A stretch of DNA of 64,000 bases. Source: Paroedura picta (lineage: Eukaryota; Chordata; Lepidosauria; Squamata; Gekkonidae). Shown piece by piece: positions 54,601 to 64,000 of the stretch (within the stretch, counting starts at the first letter, position 1; the number at the start of each line of letters is the position of its first letter). The position numbers were made by a program, and so were the translations under genes. The notes below the pieces were generated by a model. The model did no database searches, had not been told where the DNA came from, and saw only the letters and a list, made by a program, of their open reading frames with translations. The stretch covers positions 3,931,501 to 3,995,500 of the forward strand of contig NC_135371.1 of assembly GCF_049243985.1 (NCBI RefSeq), read 5' to 3'.

Positions 54601-56758
54601 ATTTTGTTTTCATGGAAATTTTAACTCATGACAATGACAAATCAATGGGAACCCTGAGCTTGTTTCTCTGCAACGAGACAGTCCCGTCTGGGAGTGATGG
54701 GAGACAAGGACACCCGAAGTGTGATGTAAAGGGCCGGGGGGGATGAAGTAAAGGGCCGGGGGGGGGGGAAGGCGTCCTTCGCAGCCCACCTCCAACTAGT
54801 TGAAGGACCACACGTGGTCTGCGGCCCACAGGTTGGGAATCGCTAATGTAGACACCTTTGGGTCTTCCCAGTTGTTTGCATTCTCCAGAAACCAGAGGCT
54901 GAAAACCAAGGCCTGCTTTCTGCCGCTGCTGTCACAACACTCTGTATTTTAGGACATCCCCAGTTAAGAAACGGGGCTGTGGGTCATGCGAAGGGCCTCT
55001 GCCTGTGGCCCTGGAGAGCTGCTGCCAGTTTGAGCAGACAATGCTGACCCTGAGAGTCCAACGGTCGGATTCAGCATGAGGGGGATTTATTTGTCTTTGT
55101 GTACCCAGAAAGTCAAAGAGGAAGTGACCCGGAACAAACCTTTAACCCCTTTTCCAGCGGTACGATATGGGATGTTTTGGGGGGAGGTAGGGGGGAGACA
55201 GAAGATAAATCGGCTCCATTGAAGGGCCAGGCCAGGCACCAGTGTGGCCGACTCCTTCCTTTGGGGCTGAAAGAGGCTCTGGGGTGGGAATAAAAATACA
55301 CACCTGGAGATGGGAGGGACTGAGTTTCTGGCAGGACTGCTGATCGGACCTCTCTTCATTCTAGCCGGAAGCACAGAGAAAATGGCCGGGGAATGCCAGG
55401 GCTCATGGTTGGAGAATGCTGAGGAGGAAGGCTCTGGAGGAAACCGTAGGGATCCAGGCGGAATCAAGAGGAAGAAGGGAAACAACACCCGGAAGAAGAG
55501 GGATGAACGTATTCCTTCCCCAGGAGGACGCTGCCATGAAATCCCAGTCCAAGAAGAAAGTCCTTCCCAAAACAGAAACAATGAAGACTTTATATCTAGC
55601 CAGGGAATCCACTGCAGGGGGCGGGAAATGGAAAGTTCCTCTAATGGAAAGATTCATATTCAGAAAGGGAGTGTTGCTTTCCGGGAACAAATTCACTCAA
55701 GAGAGAAACCGTATCACTGCTTGGAGTGCGGAAAGCGCTTCAGTCGTCAAACAGCTCTTTCTGCCCATCAGAGAATTCACTCAGGTGAGGCACTGTGCAA
55801 AATCATCTTTCATTTAGGGTGAACTTACCTTTAAGTGCAAATGAATGTACACTGCAACGTGCCCCAGAAAAGAGCCACTGAAATATGCCTGGTGTGGAAA
55901 AACTTGCAAGAGTGAGTCAGCCTCCTTGCATGTGTCCTAAAGGGACCTCTCTCTTTTTTCTCCGCAGGGGGTGATGAGGAACTGCATGGGATTACGTTGG
56001 GCAAAGTCAAGAATCGGACGCTAAAAGGACACTTCCAGGGTCAAGATGGGCACCAGAGGCAGAGAGGAGAGAAGAGGGGTCAACCCCGAGGAGGGGATTT
56101 CAGTGAAGTAATTCACCCAGAGGAAGAAACCTACAAACATTTAGCGTCTGGGTTGCATTTCTCAGATCAAGCCCAATATAATGGCCCTTTGCAGAATAGC
56201 GGCACTTGCTCATCGGAGCCTCTTCGACATCCCAGAATCCGCACAGCCGGGAAGCCGTCTAGCTGCCCAACCAGGAGCAGGAGTTTCTCACGTAAAGCCA
56301 GCCTCATTCAACACCAGGGAGTTCATTCGGAAGAGAAGCTGTTTATCTATTCCGGGAATGGAAAGAGCTTCTCTGGTGGAACAAAGAGCAGTGTACATTT
56401 TCCAAAGCAAAGAAGAATGGAGACTTATAAATGCTTTCACTGTGGAAAGTATTTCAGAGGCAAATCCCAGCTCCTTGTTCACCAAAGAACCCACACAGGG
56501 GAGAAACTGTTTGAATGCTCAAGGTGTGGAAAGATATTCAGTAGCAATTACTATCTTCAGCGGCATCAAAGGACCCACACGGGGGAGAAACCTTTTGAAT
56601 GCTCAGTATGTGGAAAGAAATTCAGTCAGAATTATCATCTTCACGAGCATGAAAGACGCCACGGAAGCGAGAAACCTTTTGAATGTTCAGAGTGTGGAAA
56701 GAAATTCTTCCGAAATTACAATCTGCAATTGCATCGAAGAATCCACAGAAGAGAGTAA
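51620..56758 (+). CDS. Gene E: extended-SCAN C2H2 zinc-finger protein with KRAB-like remnant
   Basis: Predicted 684-residue nuclear protein. Exons: 51620-52342, 53674-53794, 55365-55784, 55968-56758, with canonical sites and consistent phases (0, 1, 1). Residues 86-150 resemble the N-terminal capsid region of Gmr1-like Ty3/gypsy Gag (WGDAKAFLASFEQVAEA, Wp..Wa..L...L.G, DYGKVKAAIL). Residues 158-237 are SCAN ([19 protein letters not shown]). Exon 2 (242-281) aligns weakly with the end of KRAB-A but lacks EW and MLE. Exon 3 has an acidic/basic linker and one finger. Exon 4 has a 120-residue leader, two decayed fingers and four intact ones. The stop at 56756 replaces the lysine of a TGEKP-like linker, and two further fingers lie beyond it in frame. 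The ATG at 51620 is the first after the acceptor at 51532. Confidence 0.85.
52450..52580 (+). mobile_element. Decayed hAT-like repeat fragment
   Basis: Start of the repeat seen in full at 53935-54290 (gagaaacccctaaagc, ttcaggcttcaggaaacccc). It lies in gene E intron 1. Confidence 0.65.
52684..52778. repeat. Imperfect inverted repeat abutting a BovB 5' end
   Basis: The arms at about 52684-52720 and 52742-52777 (tgaaaactc with gagttttca, tacaaaacaa with ttgttttgta) form a hairpin. It ends exactly where the 5'-truncated BovB begins. It could be a small MITE or a rearrangement made during LINE insertion. Confidence 0.7.
52780..53567 (+). mobile_element. BovB/RTE LINE, 5'-truncated, open frame
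   Basis: It opens at the reverse-transcriptase active-site box, which reads RYANDTTL where YADD is expected. An unbroken frame continues to 53431 through [38 protein letters not shown] and [16 protein letters not shown]. The 3' end (tcggacacgacttcacacc, then CAACAACA) is a classic BovB terminus. The catalytic aspartate change makes it inactive. It lies in gene E intron 1. Confidence 0.95.
53935..54290 (+). mobile_element. hAT-like non-autonomous repeat (third family)
   Basis: Fuller copy of a repeat with tctctcaagttttttacc at one end and ctggttgagaaagcct at the other, forming imperfect inverted termini. It lies in gene E intron 2. Related pieces: 17690-17945, 41640-41745, 52450-52580, 57450-57955. 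Confidence 0.65.
54383..54845 (-). mobile_element. hAT non-autonomous element (second family), inverse copy
   Basis: Ends cagtggtccccaacc and ggttgggaatcgcta, with exact 8-bp duplications atgtagac at 54375-54382 and 54846-54853. It matches 24168-24473 in reverse, with extra internal sequence. It lies in gene E intron 2. Confidence 0.9.
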
Positions 56759-57085
56759 CCTTTTGAATGCTCAGAGTGTAGAAAGCTATTTAGTGAAAGT
56801 CTCAGTCTTAAACAGCATCAGAGATCCCACACAGGTACGAGAACATTTAAGTGCTCAGAGTGTGGAAAGAGCTTCAAGTGGAACACTCCCCTTAATCGGC
56901 ATAAAGAAACTCACGTGAAGAGAACCGGCACAGCTGCTAGGCCTGCAACAAGAGGTCCTTTAATAGTCCATAGTCTAACTGCAATGGGACAGTCCACACA
57001 TAGACCACAAAAACTCTTGAGAAGTCCTTACATCAACAGTGAAACATTCCCAAAGAAAATTCAAATGAGGATGAAAACAGCCTAA
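56759..57085 (+). pseudogene. Two zinc fingers beyond the gene E stop
   Basis: In the same frame after TAA come [30 protein letters not shown] and KCSECGKSFKWNTPL with RHKETH. These are two C2H2 fingers with all zinc ligands, then a 59-residue tail to a stop near 57085. One base change, AAA to TAA in the linker, explains the loss. The fingers are well kept, so the change is recent or the segment is read in some alleles. Confidence 0.75.
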
Positions 57086-57449
57086 ATGCTCAGGAGTGAG
57101 CTCTTAGGGCGGAAGGAGATCCAGGAGCAGCCCTTTAGGAATCCACCTGGGAGATCGGGCGTGAGGCAAGGATCAGACCTTCATGTTCCTCAGAGAGCTT
57201 GAAGGCCCTTCTGCAGTTGCCATGACGTCAAGGGCTTAGGCTGCTGAGAGCTTTTCAGGGTCTCACTAGAGGGATTCATTCGCATTCAAAGGAAAACTCA
57301 GTAAGTTGGGTCCTCAAACAATATTGAATGGAGAAGAACTAGGCGTGAGATGCCCCAGGTGGGCCCTTCACTGTGCAAGGAGAGAAATCAATTGCAATGT
57401 TCCATTTTATTTCTGGTAAGCAAGGCAGCTCAGGCCAACCCTGCCTGTC

Positions 57450-57955
57450 TGAACTTTTTTCCATCGAGAAATTCCTGAAGTGGCACAGTCATACATATTA
57501 TGGTTGGAAAGCATAGCTATGTACATGCCCACCTGGGGCCCATCCCCTTCCTACCCTCTCCAGGCCCATAACTGGCCATTGGTGTGTGTGTGGGGGGGGG
57601 CTGTCGACATGACCATATTTGGTCATATTGCCCAATAAATAAAATCAGAGTCCAGTAGCACCTTTAAGACCCACAAAGATTTATTCAAGGCGTGAGCTTT
57701 CGAGTGCAGAAAGAGTGCCCCCGAAAGCTCACGCCTTGAATAAATCTTTGTGGGTCTTAAAGGTGCTACTGGACTCTGATTTTATTGTGCTACTCCAGAC
57801 CAACACAGCTACTTATTTGAACCCACCCAATAAATGTTTAACAATTTTTTAAAAAATAGTAAAGATTAATTAACTCTCACCCATTTGGGAAACCCTTCCA
57901 GGGCGGTCAAGAAATCCTAGGGTTTCACAAAAGCTTGGTCGAGAAGCCCATCATA
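57450..57955 (+). mobile_element. hAT-like repeat (third family) split by a palindromic element
   Basis: Two halves of the 53935-54290 repeat flank 57641-57825. The left half ends ...cccaataaat and the right resumes with the same string. It lies in the gene E 3' flank. Confidence 0.7.
57641..57825. mobile_element. Inverted-repeat element with perfect 62-bp arms
   Basis: The arms at 57641-57702 and 57722-57783 are exact complements around a 19-nt loop, followed by a 42-bp unique tail. A 10-bp duplication, cccaataaat (57631-57640 and 57826-57835), flanks it. The perfect arms imply youth. The family is not identified with certainty. Confidence 0.85.
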
Positions 57956-57959
57956 CTAT

Positions 57960-58760
57960 GCATGATAGTGTCTTCCAGTTGACCTATTTCTATGTGAAGT
58001 CAGGTCTCGGGGAAGAGATCTCCCGGCCGCCACAGGCGTCATACAATTATTTGCACAAAGAAGGCTAAGTGGGATGTTCTTCCCCACCTGAACACAATTG
58101 GCACAAAGACACGGGACCAGTGGCAAATCTAAGTAACTATCTTGTATTGTTTCACCTTAACATCTCTTCCTGGTGAAGTCACACTACTAGAAGCTTCTTT
58201 CTGTCTTTGATTACTGGCACATCAAAACCCCAATAACCGATAGCTTCCCACGAGAATGCGGATGAAGTCTGCTCCCAAGGACTTGCCCAAAGTTTTTACC
58301 CACTCCAGAGGTCCCCGTTGTGGCCCATTAGATTTTCTTTTCCAGAATCTAGTTTGCCCATTTATGAACCTCTGTTTCTTTGACGTTGCCTTCCTGATCA
58401 CATCAAGCCTTTGTTTTCGGGCTTCTAGGTCCTGCCCCTAGCCCTCAAGGTACAAATTTGCTTTAAAAAGCCAACAGAGATTAGCGCTCTCCATTCTTGT
58501 GTTTGCCTCTACTTTATGTGAGACCCACTTAGCTGGCGGTGCGGCTTCTTCTGGAATCCGCCCCCTCAGCAAGTCAGATGGTAAATATGCTTTTCATTGA
58601 CCCAAAACTCAAAACTCCTTTCATACCCGATCATCAGTTGTGTTTCCTCTGTGTGACTGATCTAGATTAAATTGTACATATGTTAAGGACCCTTCTGATT
58701 TGTTTTCAATAAAGTTCCTTTATTAATTTTTAGATCTGCCTAAGATTGCTTGCCAGATAC
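57960..58760. other. Unclassified region in the gene E 3' flank
   Basis: No exon or domain is seen. The end near 58700-58755 (tcaataaagttcctttatta and the following bases) resembles the polyadenylation end of a long terminal repeat, but no matching start was found. Confidence 0.35.
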
Positions 58761-58767
58761 TCTTTTC

Positions 58768-58945
58768 ATAGAATCACAGAACCATAGAGTTGGAAGGGGC
58801 CATAGAGGCCATCTAGTCCAACCCCCTGCTCAACGCAGGATCAGCCCTAAGCATCCCAAAGCATCCAAGAAAAGTGTGTATCCAACCTTTGCTTGAAGAC
58901 TTCCAGTGAGGGGGAGCTCACCACCTCCTTAGGCAGCCTGTTCTT
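58768..58945 (-). mobile_element. CR1 LINE 3' fragment
   Basis: Same 3' UTR block as at 14866-15085 and 50760-50946. Confidence 0.92.
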
Positions 58946-58949
58946 CATA

Positions 58950-60570
58950 TACGTGGATGTATACTGCCTCTCCTTACTGCCTCTCATATTGCTTGTCTCC
59001 TAGAATGCCCCAATCATAAATTCAGAAGATAACAGGCAGGTATCCGTGGAGCTTGGAAATGAATATTTTGAAATAAGAATCCCCCTTTGATTCTCACAGC
59101 ATCAGGAGAGAGAAATAAACTGTTGTGTGTTTCATTTGAATTTTTTAAATACAGACTGGTGACTGGGAAATGTTTGAAACTATAGTCCATTGCAAGAACG
59201 TTTTGTTTGTACAATCTTTAAAAGAAATCCTCTTTCTTGAGCCGGTCACCTTCCACCTTGCCTGATCCCCATCTTTACGAGAGCTAGAGCATTGGGCTAC
59301 AGCTGGGTGGATCTGGGTTCCAATCCCACACTTGGCCCACCCCCCCCCACCCCCAGTTTTGGTTGCCTGCCGTCAGAGGGAGACAGTGGGGAGGGGCACC
59401 TGCTGGGTCAAAAAGTTGTTCAATAGATGATGTTTTAGCAGCATGAAGTGTCAGAAGTCTGCAGCTTACAAGGTTTGCAGGAGTTTGGCCCTGGATTGAG
59501 TTGAAGATGTGGGGCTGGAGTGTCAAGATATCTGAGATTCTGCATATGCTCAGGAGCCTGTTCTCCACAAAGAATAATTCTTACTCTTACAAGGAACATG
59601 AAGTTTTCCCCTCCTTTGAGCAACATCAAGTTCCAGTTCTGACAGTCAGCTTCCCTTCCTCTCCCCACAACAGGCATCCTGCAGGGTAGGTGAGGCTGAG
59701 AGAGCTCTGAGAGAACTGTGACCGGCCCAAGGTCACCCAGCTGGCTGTAAATGGAAGAGGAGTGGGGAATCAAACCCATCTCACCAGGTTTGATGCTGCC
59801 GCCCTTAACCACGACACCAAGTGAGCTGGGCTTGTCAACTACCTGGAGAAAATAGCCTTTTTCCCCTTTGACAGAGACAGTATCCGGTGTTATTTATTTA
59901 TTTATCTCTTCAGAAGCCCATTTCCACACACTAAGCCTCCCCTTTGAGGACTGTTAGGAAGCCTCAAAGCAAGATGCCTTTCCAAAATAATAAAGTAAGG
60001 TGAAATTTCTCAGCCTTCTGTAAAAAGACATAATCTCCAAGGAGGAATTCAAAAAGACCTCTGTGGAGTCAGAGGTGAGGAGTAAGCCTCGGACCAGAGC
60101 TTTACTCCAGGTAATTTCTGCTCATGGAGTTGTTGGAAGGGGCCAGAGCATGAGGAAGGAAGTTTACTTCTTCCTGATTCTCTCTGAGAGAATAGGGAGG
60201 CGGGACGACAATTGGGATTGGGGAATTTGTGTCCCACAGGGTTCACCTGTCCATTCCATGGATGCCAGACTAAAGTGTGTCTGACCCCAATTGAAGAACT
60301 CGGTAAGTTTTAATGAGTTCTTCAATTGGCTTTTATCTCCCAACTCCAATAAATCCCATTGCTAGAACTTTTGGATCTACAGGGTGTTGACACTCAAAAA
60401 AAGCTCACAGCAGGCTGCACTGGGGTTGAGTGGTGCCTCTAGAACTTCTTGTTATCTAAAAATCAGAGGATTTGGGAACTGAAATGTTTCCGCCCGTTTC
60501 GTAGATGACAGAAAGAGTTAGACTGGCAGATAGCCTGAAGTGGTGAGCTTCACAGAAGAGGGCAACCACC
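58950..60570. other. Intergenic region between genes E and F
   Basis: 59270-59400 has a tRNA-like SINE scrap (gggttccaatcccac). 59640-59825 is a minus-strand piece of SINE family 2 (cttcccttcctctccccac, then ccgcccttaaccacgac). The remaining sequence shows no exon, domain or RNA gene that I can name. Confidence 0.45.
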
Positions 60571-60574
60571 AAAA

Positions 60575-60662
60575 GGGCCTCTATGACTGAATCTCTTTCC
60601 GCACTCTGAGCATGCAAAAGGTTTCCTTCTTGTGTGGGATCTTTGGTGCAGTTGAAATTGTT
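60575..60662 (-). pseudogene. Relic single C2H2 finger
   Basis: The minus strand reads [20 protein letters not shown] then FSH, one linker and half a finger, with no intact frame around it. It probably derives from the same array as gene F, about 2.4 kb away, with an RTE fragment and a retroviral fossil in between. Confidence 0.7.
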
Positions 60663-60669
60663 TTCAGCC

Positions 60670-61320
60670 ATTCAGTTGAACCTGACGCTTGGCAATCCCA
60701 TGGCACAGCCACTGCCACGATCCCTGATCCCGTACCGCCTCCCTCAGCCGTGCAAAGTTCTGGCCGGTGTCCCTTGTGATCGCGTCATGTCCTCTGTCAG
60801 CCTGGTACCCTTTTCCCACTGACCAATCCTAGCACAATTGCCTTCTCCACGGAGTTGGACCGCATGATACGGCCAAAGTAAGTGAGCCTCAGAGTGTCGT
60901 GAGTTTGCCTACCAGTGATAGATCAGACTTTACATGATGTCGTATTTCCTAGTTTGTGACTTTTGCTGTCCATGGAGCCTGCAGAAGCCTCCTCCAACAC
61001 CAGAGGTCAACCAAATAGATTCTTCTCTTGTCCAGTTTTTTCCTTGTCCCAACTTTCACAGCCATAAGCGGCTATGAGAAATATGATACATTTGGTAGTC
61101 AGGCTTATGTCCTTGCTTTCCCATGTCTGGTTCCAGCTCATCGTTGCTGAGTGACCCAAGGCAATCTGACATTTTTATTTCCATACTGCAATCGCCACGC
61201 TCAACAATTTGTGATCCAAGAAAAATGAATTCTTAAACGCACTTGATCTCTTTACCATGTTATTATTGTGACATGTCTGTTGTTTGCAGTGGTCATTGTT
61301 TGTCTTTTTAGTGTTGAAGA
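60670..61320 (-). mobile_element. Old RTE-type LINE fragment
   Basis: Resembles BovB/RTE 3' sequence in reverse: ttcagttgaacctgacgc near the end, catgatacggccaaag and a ccaactttcacagccata string as in the other BovB copies. It is much more diverged than those at 41.9 and 52.8 kb. Confidence 0.6.
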
Positions 61321-61324
61321 CCCT

Positions 61325-61527
61325 TTACAGCCCTTTACAACACACTTCATTGTTGTGGCGTGTCTGTATCTTATTTTGAAGGGATGTTTAAACATGACCA
61401 TAGCGATCAGAGAGCGTTAGGGCAGTGGTTGAGAGTAGAGGAGTAAACTACCCCCCCCCACCGGGCCTCAGTAAAAGGCGTTGAGTGGTCCCCAGTGATA
61501 AAAAGGTTGGGGGCCACTGGCCTAGTG
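61325..61527 (+). mobile_element. hAT non-autonomous element (second family), truncated
   Basis: Matches the 3' two thirds of 24168-24473 (acaacacacttcattgttgt to ggggccactg). The left terminus is missing, so no target duplication can be checked. Confidence 0.85.
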
Positions 61528-61529
61528 GA

Positions 61530-62035
61530 CGCACTTGGCTCCATAATTTGACAGACATTTTACAGCGAGAACCCAATGGTGAAATTTTATCTTAATCTGT
61601 TATGCACCTTTAGATTCTTTGCATAGTTTCCAAAAATAGTCAACCAAGCAACATCACACTGGGGATTTTTTTTGCAATTCAAAAATTTTATTATGTTTCT
61701 AGAAAATCAATACAGATTGTTAATACTGGAAAGAACGCAAAAAAAAAAAAAAACCCCGCAATGACAAGATATGCTGGACTTCTCCCCTAACGTAATCAAG
61801 TGAAATAGTTGAACCTTATTCCACAGCACAAAATTATACATATAATAATCTACTGTGACAGTATTAAATTTTACAGGTCTTCGCAAAGTCCAGAGAGTAT
61901 TTTTTTCATATCGTTCAAAAACAAAGCCCATTTCTTCTAATATTTTCTGAGATCGGCGTCTTTGGAAATGACAGGCAATTTGATGACCATCAATTGATGA
62001 CCATAAGCCATCAATTTTCTTAGCCTCTCCAGTGC
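61530..62035 (-). other. Unclassified AT-rich segment beside the integrase fossil
   Basis: A minus-strand open stretch at 61931-61707 (MGFVFERYEKNTLWTLRRPV and onward) has no recognised domain. Its position suggests it could belong to the neighbouring fossil or to another repeat. Confidence 0.3.
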
Positions 62036-62039
62036 AGCT

Positions 62040-62640
62040 GGTGTAGTTTATGGGCCTTGAGGACTACAGATGCCCTGGACTGTGGAATCTTGGTTGAACT
62101 CAAGGCCCTTACAGAGTTCCTGTGTTATTTCTCCAATGAAGTGGAGGCCTATATCTGAGTTTACATAATGCGTGATACCCCACATACGCCAGACACTATT
62201 AAAGATTAGGCGGCCATTGTGGCAGCGGTGTTATTGCGACATGGAAAAGCCCCCACCCATTTGCTGAAAGGATCTATTATCGTGAGGCAGTATTTGTTAC
62301 TTCTAGCAGTGGGAGGGTTAGGACCTATAAAATCAACCTAAATGTGTGTTCAAGGACCCTCTATTCCTGATGCTGGAGGGGTGCCTTGGCACTGGTTTTG
62401 TTGGCACTGACCATGGCAAGGGACAGACAGTTGTCTACCCATTGTACTACGTCCTGGTGCATTCCTGGCCAAGAATCAGTTTCTTTTACTCGGTTTAAGG
62501 CGAGCCCCTTTCCATTGAGAACCTATAAATTGTTTTAGGCCACAAAGAGCTTCAAGGGACACTATCCAGTGAGGCTCTGAGCATGGTCAATTGCTTTTAA
62601 AATCTTCAATAGATTATGATATGGAAAAAGCCTAGAGGAA
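62040..62640 (-). mobile_element. Retroviral-type integrase fossil
   Basis: The minus strand shows the remains of an integrase core and part of its upstream zinc-binding region. It is typical of an endogenous retrovirus or related LTR element pol gene. It is broken at several points and no LTRs or other genes of the element are visible nearby. It is probably old, judged from the number of breaks. It lies 390 bp past the end of gene F. Confidence 0.6.
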
Positions 62641-62879
62641 AAAGATGATATTTCATGAGCCATAGTCCTCCCTTCCTGGTGCAAATCTATGGGGGTTCAT
62701 GAGTCCTATTCCCATTCTCCCTCAGAACATTAAAGAGGACTGTCACAAGAACGTATGTCGGCTGTACTGCAGGAGTCTTGCAATGCAATATTAAAGCATA
62801 GTTGCAGAGGGACATTTATGGACATACTAGCTATAAACTAACTCTAAGAGGAGGGGTCTGGCCACTAACATTTTGGGTT

Positions 62880-63029
62880 CTTTGATACTGTTGAAGAGTG
62901 ACTCTTCCACTGAATTTATTTCCACACTCTGAGAATTGAAAACATTTCTAGTTTGTGGGCTCTTCAGTGCCATTGAAGAGATCTACTCTGACTGGATTTC
63001 ATTCCACACTTTGAGCATTCAAAAGGTTT
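62880..63029 (-). pseudogene. Decayed fingers beyond the gene F stop
   Basis: After the stop at 63030 the same frame reads KPFECSKCGMKSSQSRSLQW, then H, a stop and RAHK. These are one or two fingers with a lost phenylalanine and a nonsense codon. They show that the ancestral array was longer. Confidence 0.7.
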
Positions 63030-64000
63030 CTACACTGTGTGGGTTCTTTGATGAAGTTGAAGATTTCTACTTTGAGTGAACCTCTTTCCACACACTGAGC
63101 ATACAAAAGGTTTCTCCCCTGTGTGGGTTCTGATATGGGCTTTAAGAAGGCCCCTCCAGCTGAATCTCTTTCCACACTCTGAGCATTCAAAAGGTTTCTC
63201 CCCTGTGTGATTTCTTTGATGCTGTTTAAGATTGCCAATCTGACTGAATCTCCTTCCACACACTGAGCATTCAAAAGGTTTCTCCCCTGTGTGTGTTCTT
63301 TGATGTAATTGAAGACTGTCATTCCAGGTGAATTTCTTTCCACACTCTGAGCATTCAAAAGGTTTCTCTCCTGTGTGGATTCTTTGATGAACCAGGAGAT
63401 AGCTACTACGGGTAAATCTCTTTCCACACTGTGAGCACTCAAAAGGTTTCTCCCCTGTGTGGATTTTCTGATGTAGTTTGAGATTCCCCTTTTCCCTGAA
63501 TCTCTTTCCACACTTGGAGCATTCAAAAAGTTTTTCTCCTGTGTGGGTTCCTTGATGCCTTTGAAGAGTGCCACTCTTACTGAATTTTTTCCCACACTCT
63601 AAGCATTCAAAAGGTTTCTCTCCTGTGTGGGTTGACAAATGCTGTTGTAGAGTGCCACTCAACCTAAATCTCTTTCCGCACTCTGAGCATTCAAAAGGTT
63701 TCTCCCCTGTGTGGGTTTTTCGATGCACTTGAAGAGTGGCACTCTCACTGAATCCCTCTCCACACTCTGAGCATTTAAAAGGATTCTCTCCTGTGTGAGT
63801 TCTTTGATGCAGCTGAAGATTCCCCTTCTTTCTGAATCTCTTTCCACACTTGGAACATTCAAAAAGTTTATCTTCTGTGTGGGTTCTCTGATGCCGTCGA
63901 AGAGTGCCATTCTGACTGAATCTCTTTCCACACTCTGAACATTCAAAAAGTTTCTCTCCTCTGTGAGTTGTCAAATGCTGTTGCAGACTGTTACTCCAAC
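63030..64000 (-). CDS. Gene F: C2H2 zinc-finger protein, 3' part (11 complete fingers)
   Basis: Open on the minus strand from the window edge to a TAG at 63032-63030; the 5' part, including any SCAN or KRAB exon, lies outside. At the edge the frame already reads [16 protein letters not shown], the end of another finger, so the array continues upstream. Eleven complete fingers follow, mainly [10 protein letters not shown] with [11 protein letters not shown] linkers. Their helix cores include [14 protein letters not shown] and RSSYLLV. The helix style is closest to genes B and C. The stop falls in a linker (THTV then stop, where TGEKP is expected). The product would be a DNA-binding nuclear protein. 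Whether the stop inactivates it is unclear, since an array can end there. Confidence 0.85.
   Translation of the reverse strand, partial: WSNSLQQHLTTHRGEKLFECSECGKRFSQNGTLRRHQRTHTEDKLFECSKCGKRFRKKGNLQLHQRTHTGENPFKCSECGEGFSESATLQVHRKTHTGEKPFECSECGKRFRLSGTLQQHLSTHTGEKPFECLECGKKFSKSGTLQRHQGTHTGEKLFECSKCGKRFREKGNLKLHQKIHTGEKPFECSQCGKRFTRSSYLLVHQRIHTGEKPFECSECGKKFTWNDSLQLHQRTHTGEKPFECSVCGRRFSQIGNLKQHQRNHTGEKPFECSECGKRFSWRGLLKAHIRTHTGEKPFVCSVCGKRFTQSRNLQLHQRTHTV

Overview
The window is vertebrate DNA, most likely from a squamate reptile (lizard or snake). The signs are CR1, BovB/RTE and L1 LINE fragments, several tRNA-derived SINE families with squamate-type tails, many short hAT elements, and a cluster of SCAN/KRAB C2H2 zinc-finger (ZNF) genes. 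No species can be named from sequence alone. There are no bacterial-style operons, CRISPR arrays or cellular tRNA/rRNA genes.

Six ZNF genes make up the cluster; A-F are labels of mine. A (minus, coding exons between 11078 and 2097) and B (plus, 15299-21855) diverge head to head from one GC-rich promoter island near 12805-13185. C (plus, 28092-33526) and D (plus, 39138-46956) follow, each with its own related promoter island. E (plus, 51620-56758) is a different lineage. F (minus, 63030 to the right edge) is cut by the window. A-D share one architecture: a SCAN exon, two short linker exons, a KRAB-A exon and one long zinc-finger exon. All splice sites can be read and all phases agree (0, 1, 0, 1). 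They are duplicated cassettes; B and C even share an L1 fragment in their 3' flanks. D is a chimera: its SCAN/KRAB front is of the A-C type, while its finger exon is a recent duplicate of E's.

By family knowledge the products are nuclear DNA-binding proteins. SCAN mediates dimerisation, KRAB-A recruits TRIM28/KAP1, and the finger arrays (22, 20, 22, 23, 5 and at least 11 intact fingers) read DNA. The genes differ in ways that matter. B has MQE where KRAB normally has MLE. E has only a KRAB-like remnant. E also carries an extended SCAN exon that keeps the region upstream of SCAN resembling the N-terminal capsid part of Gmr1-like Ty3/gypsy Gag, the proposed ancestor of SCAN. A, D, E and F all end at stops within or just before a further finger, with decayed fingers beyond.

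The space between genes is mostly repeats: CR1 (5.2-7.0, 13.6-14.2, 14.9-15.1, 34.5-34.9, 48.8-49.7, 50.8 and 58.8 kb), BovB/RTE (41.9, 47.9, 52.8 and 60.7 kb), L1 (23-24.6 and 35.3-36.4 kb), SINEs, palindromic hAT MITEs with 8-bp target duplications of the CTCTAGAN type, and a hAT-like element carrying a spliced coiled-coil gene fragment. There is also a likely Penelope-like terminus with a hammerhead-ribozyme core at 9.46 kb, and one broken retroviral integrase fossil near 62.3 kb.
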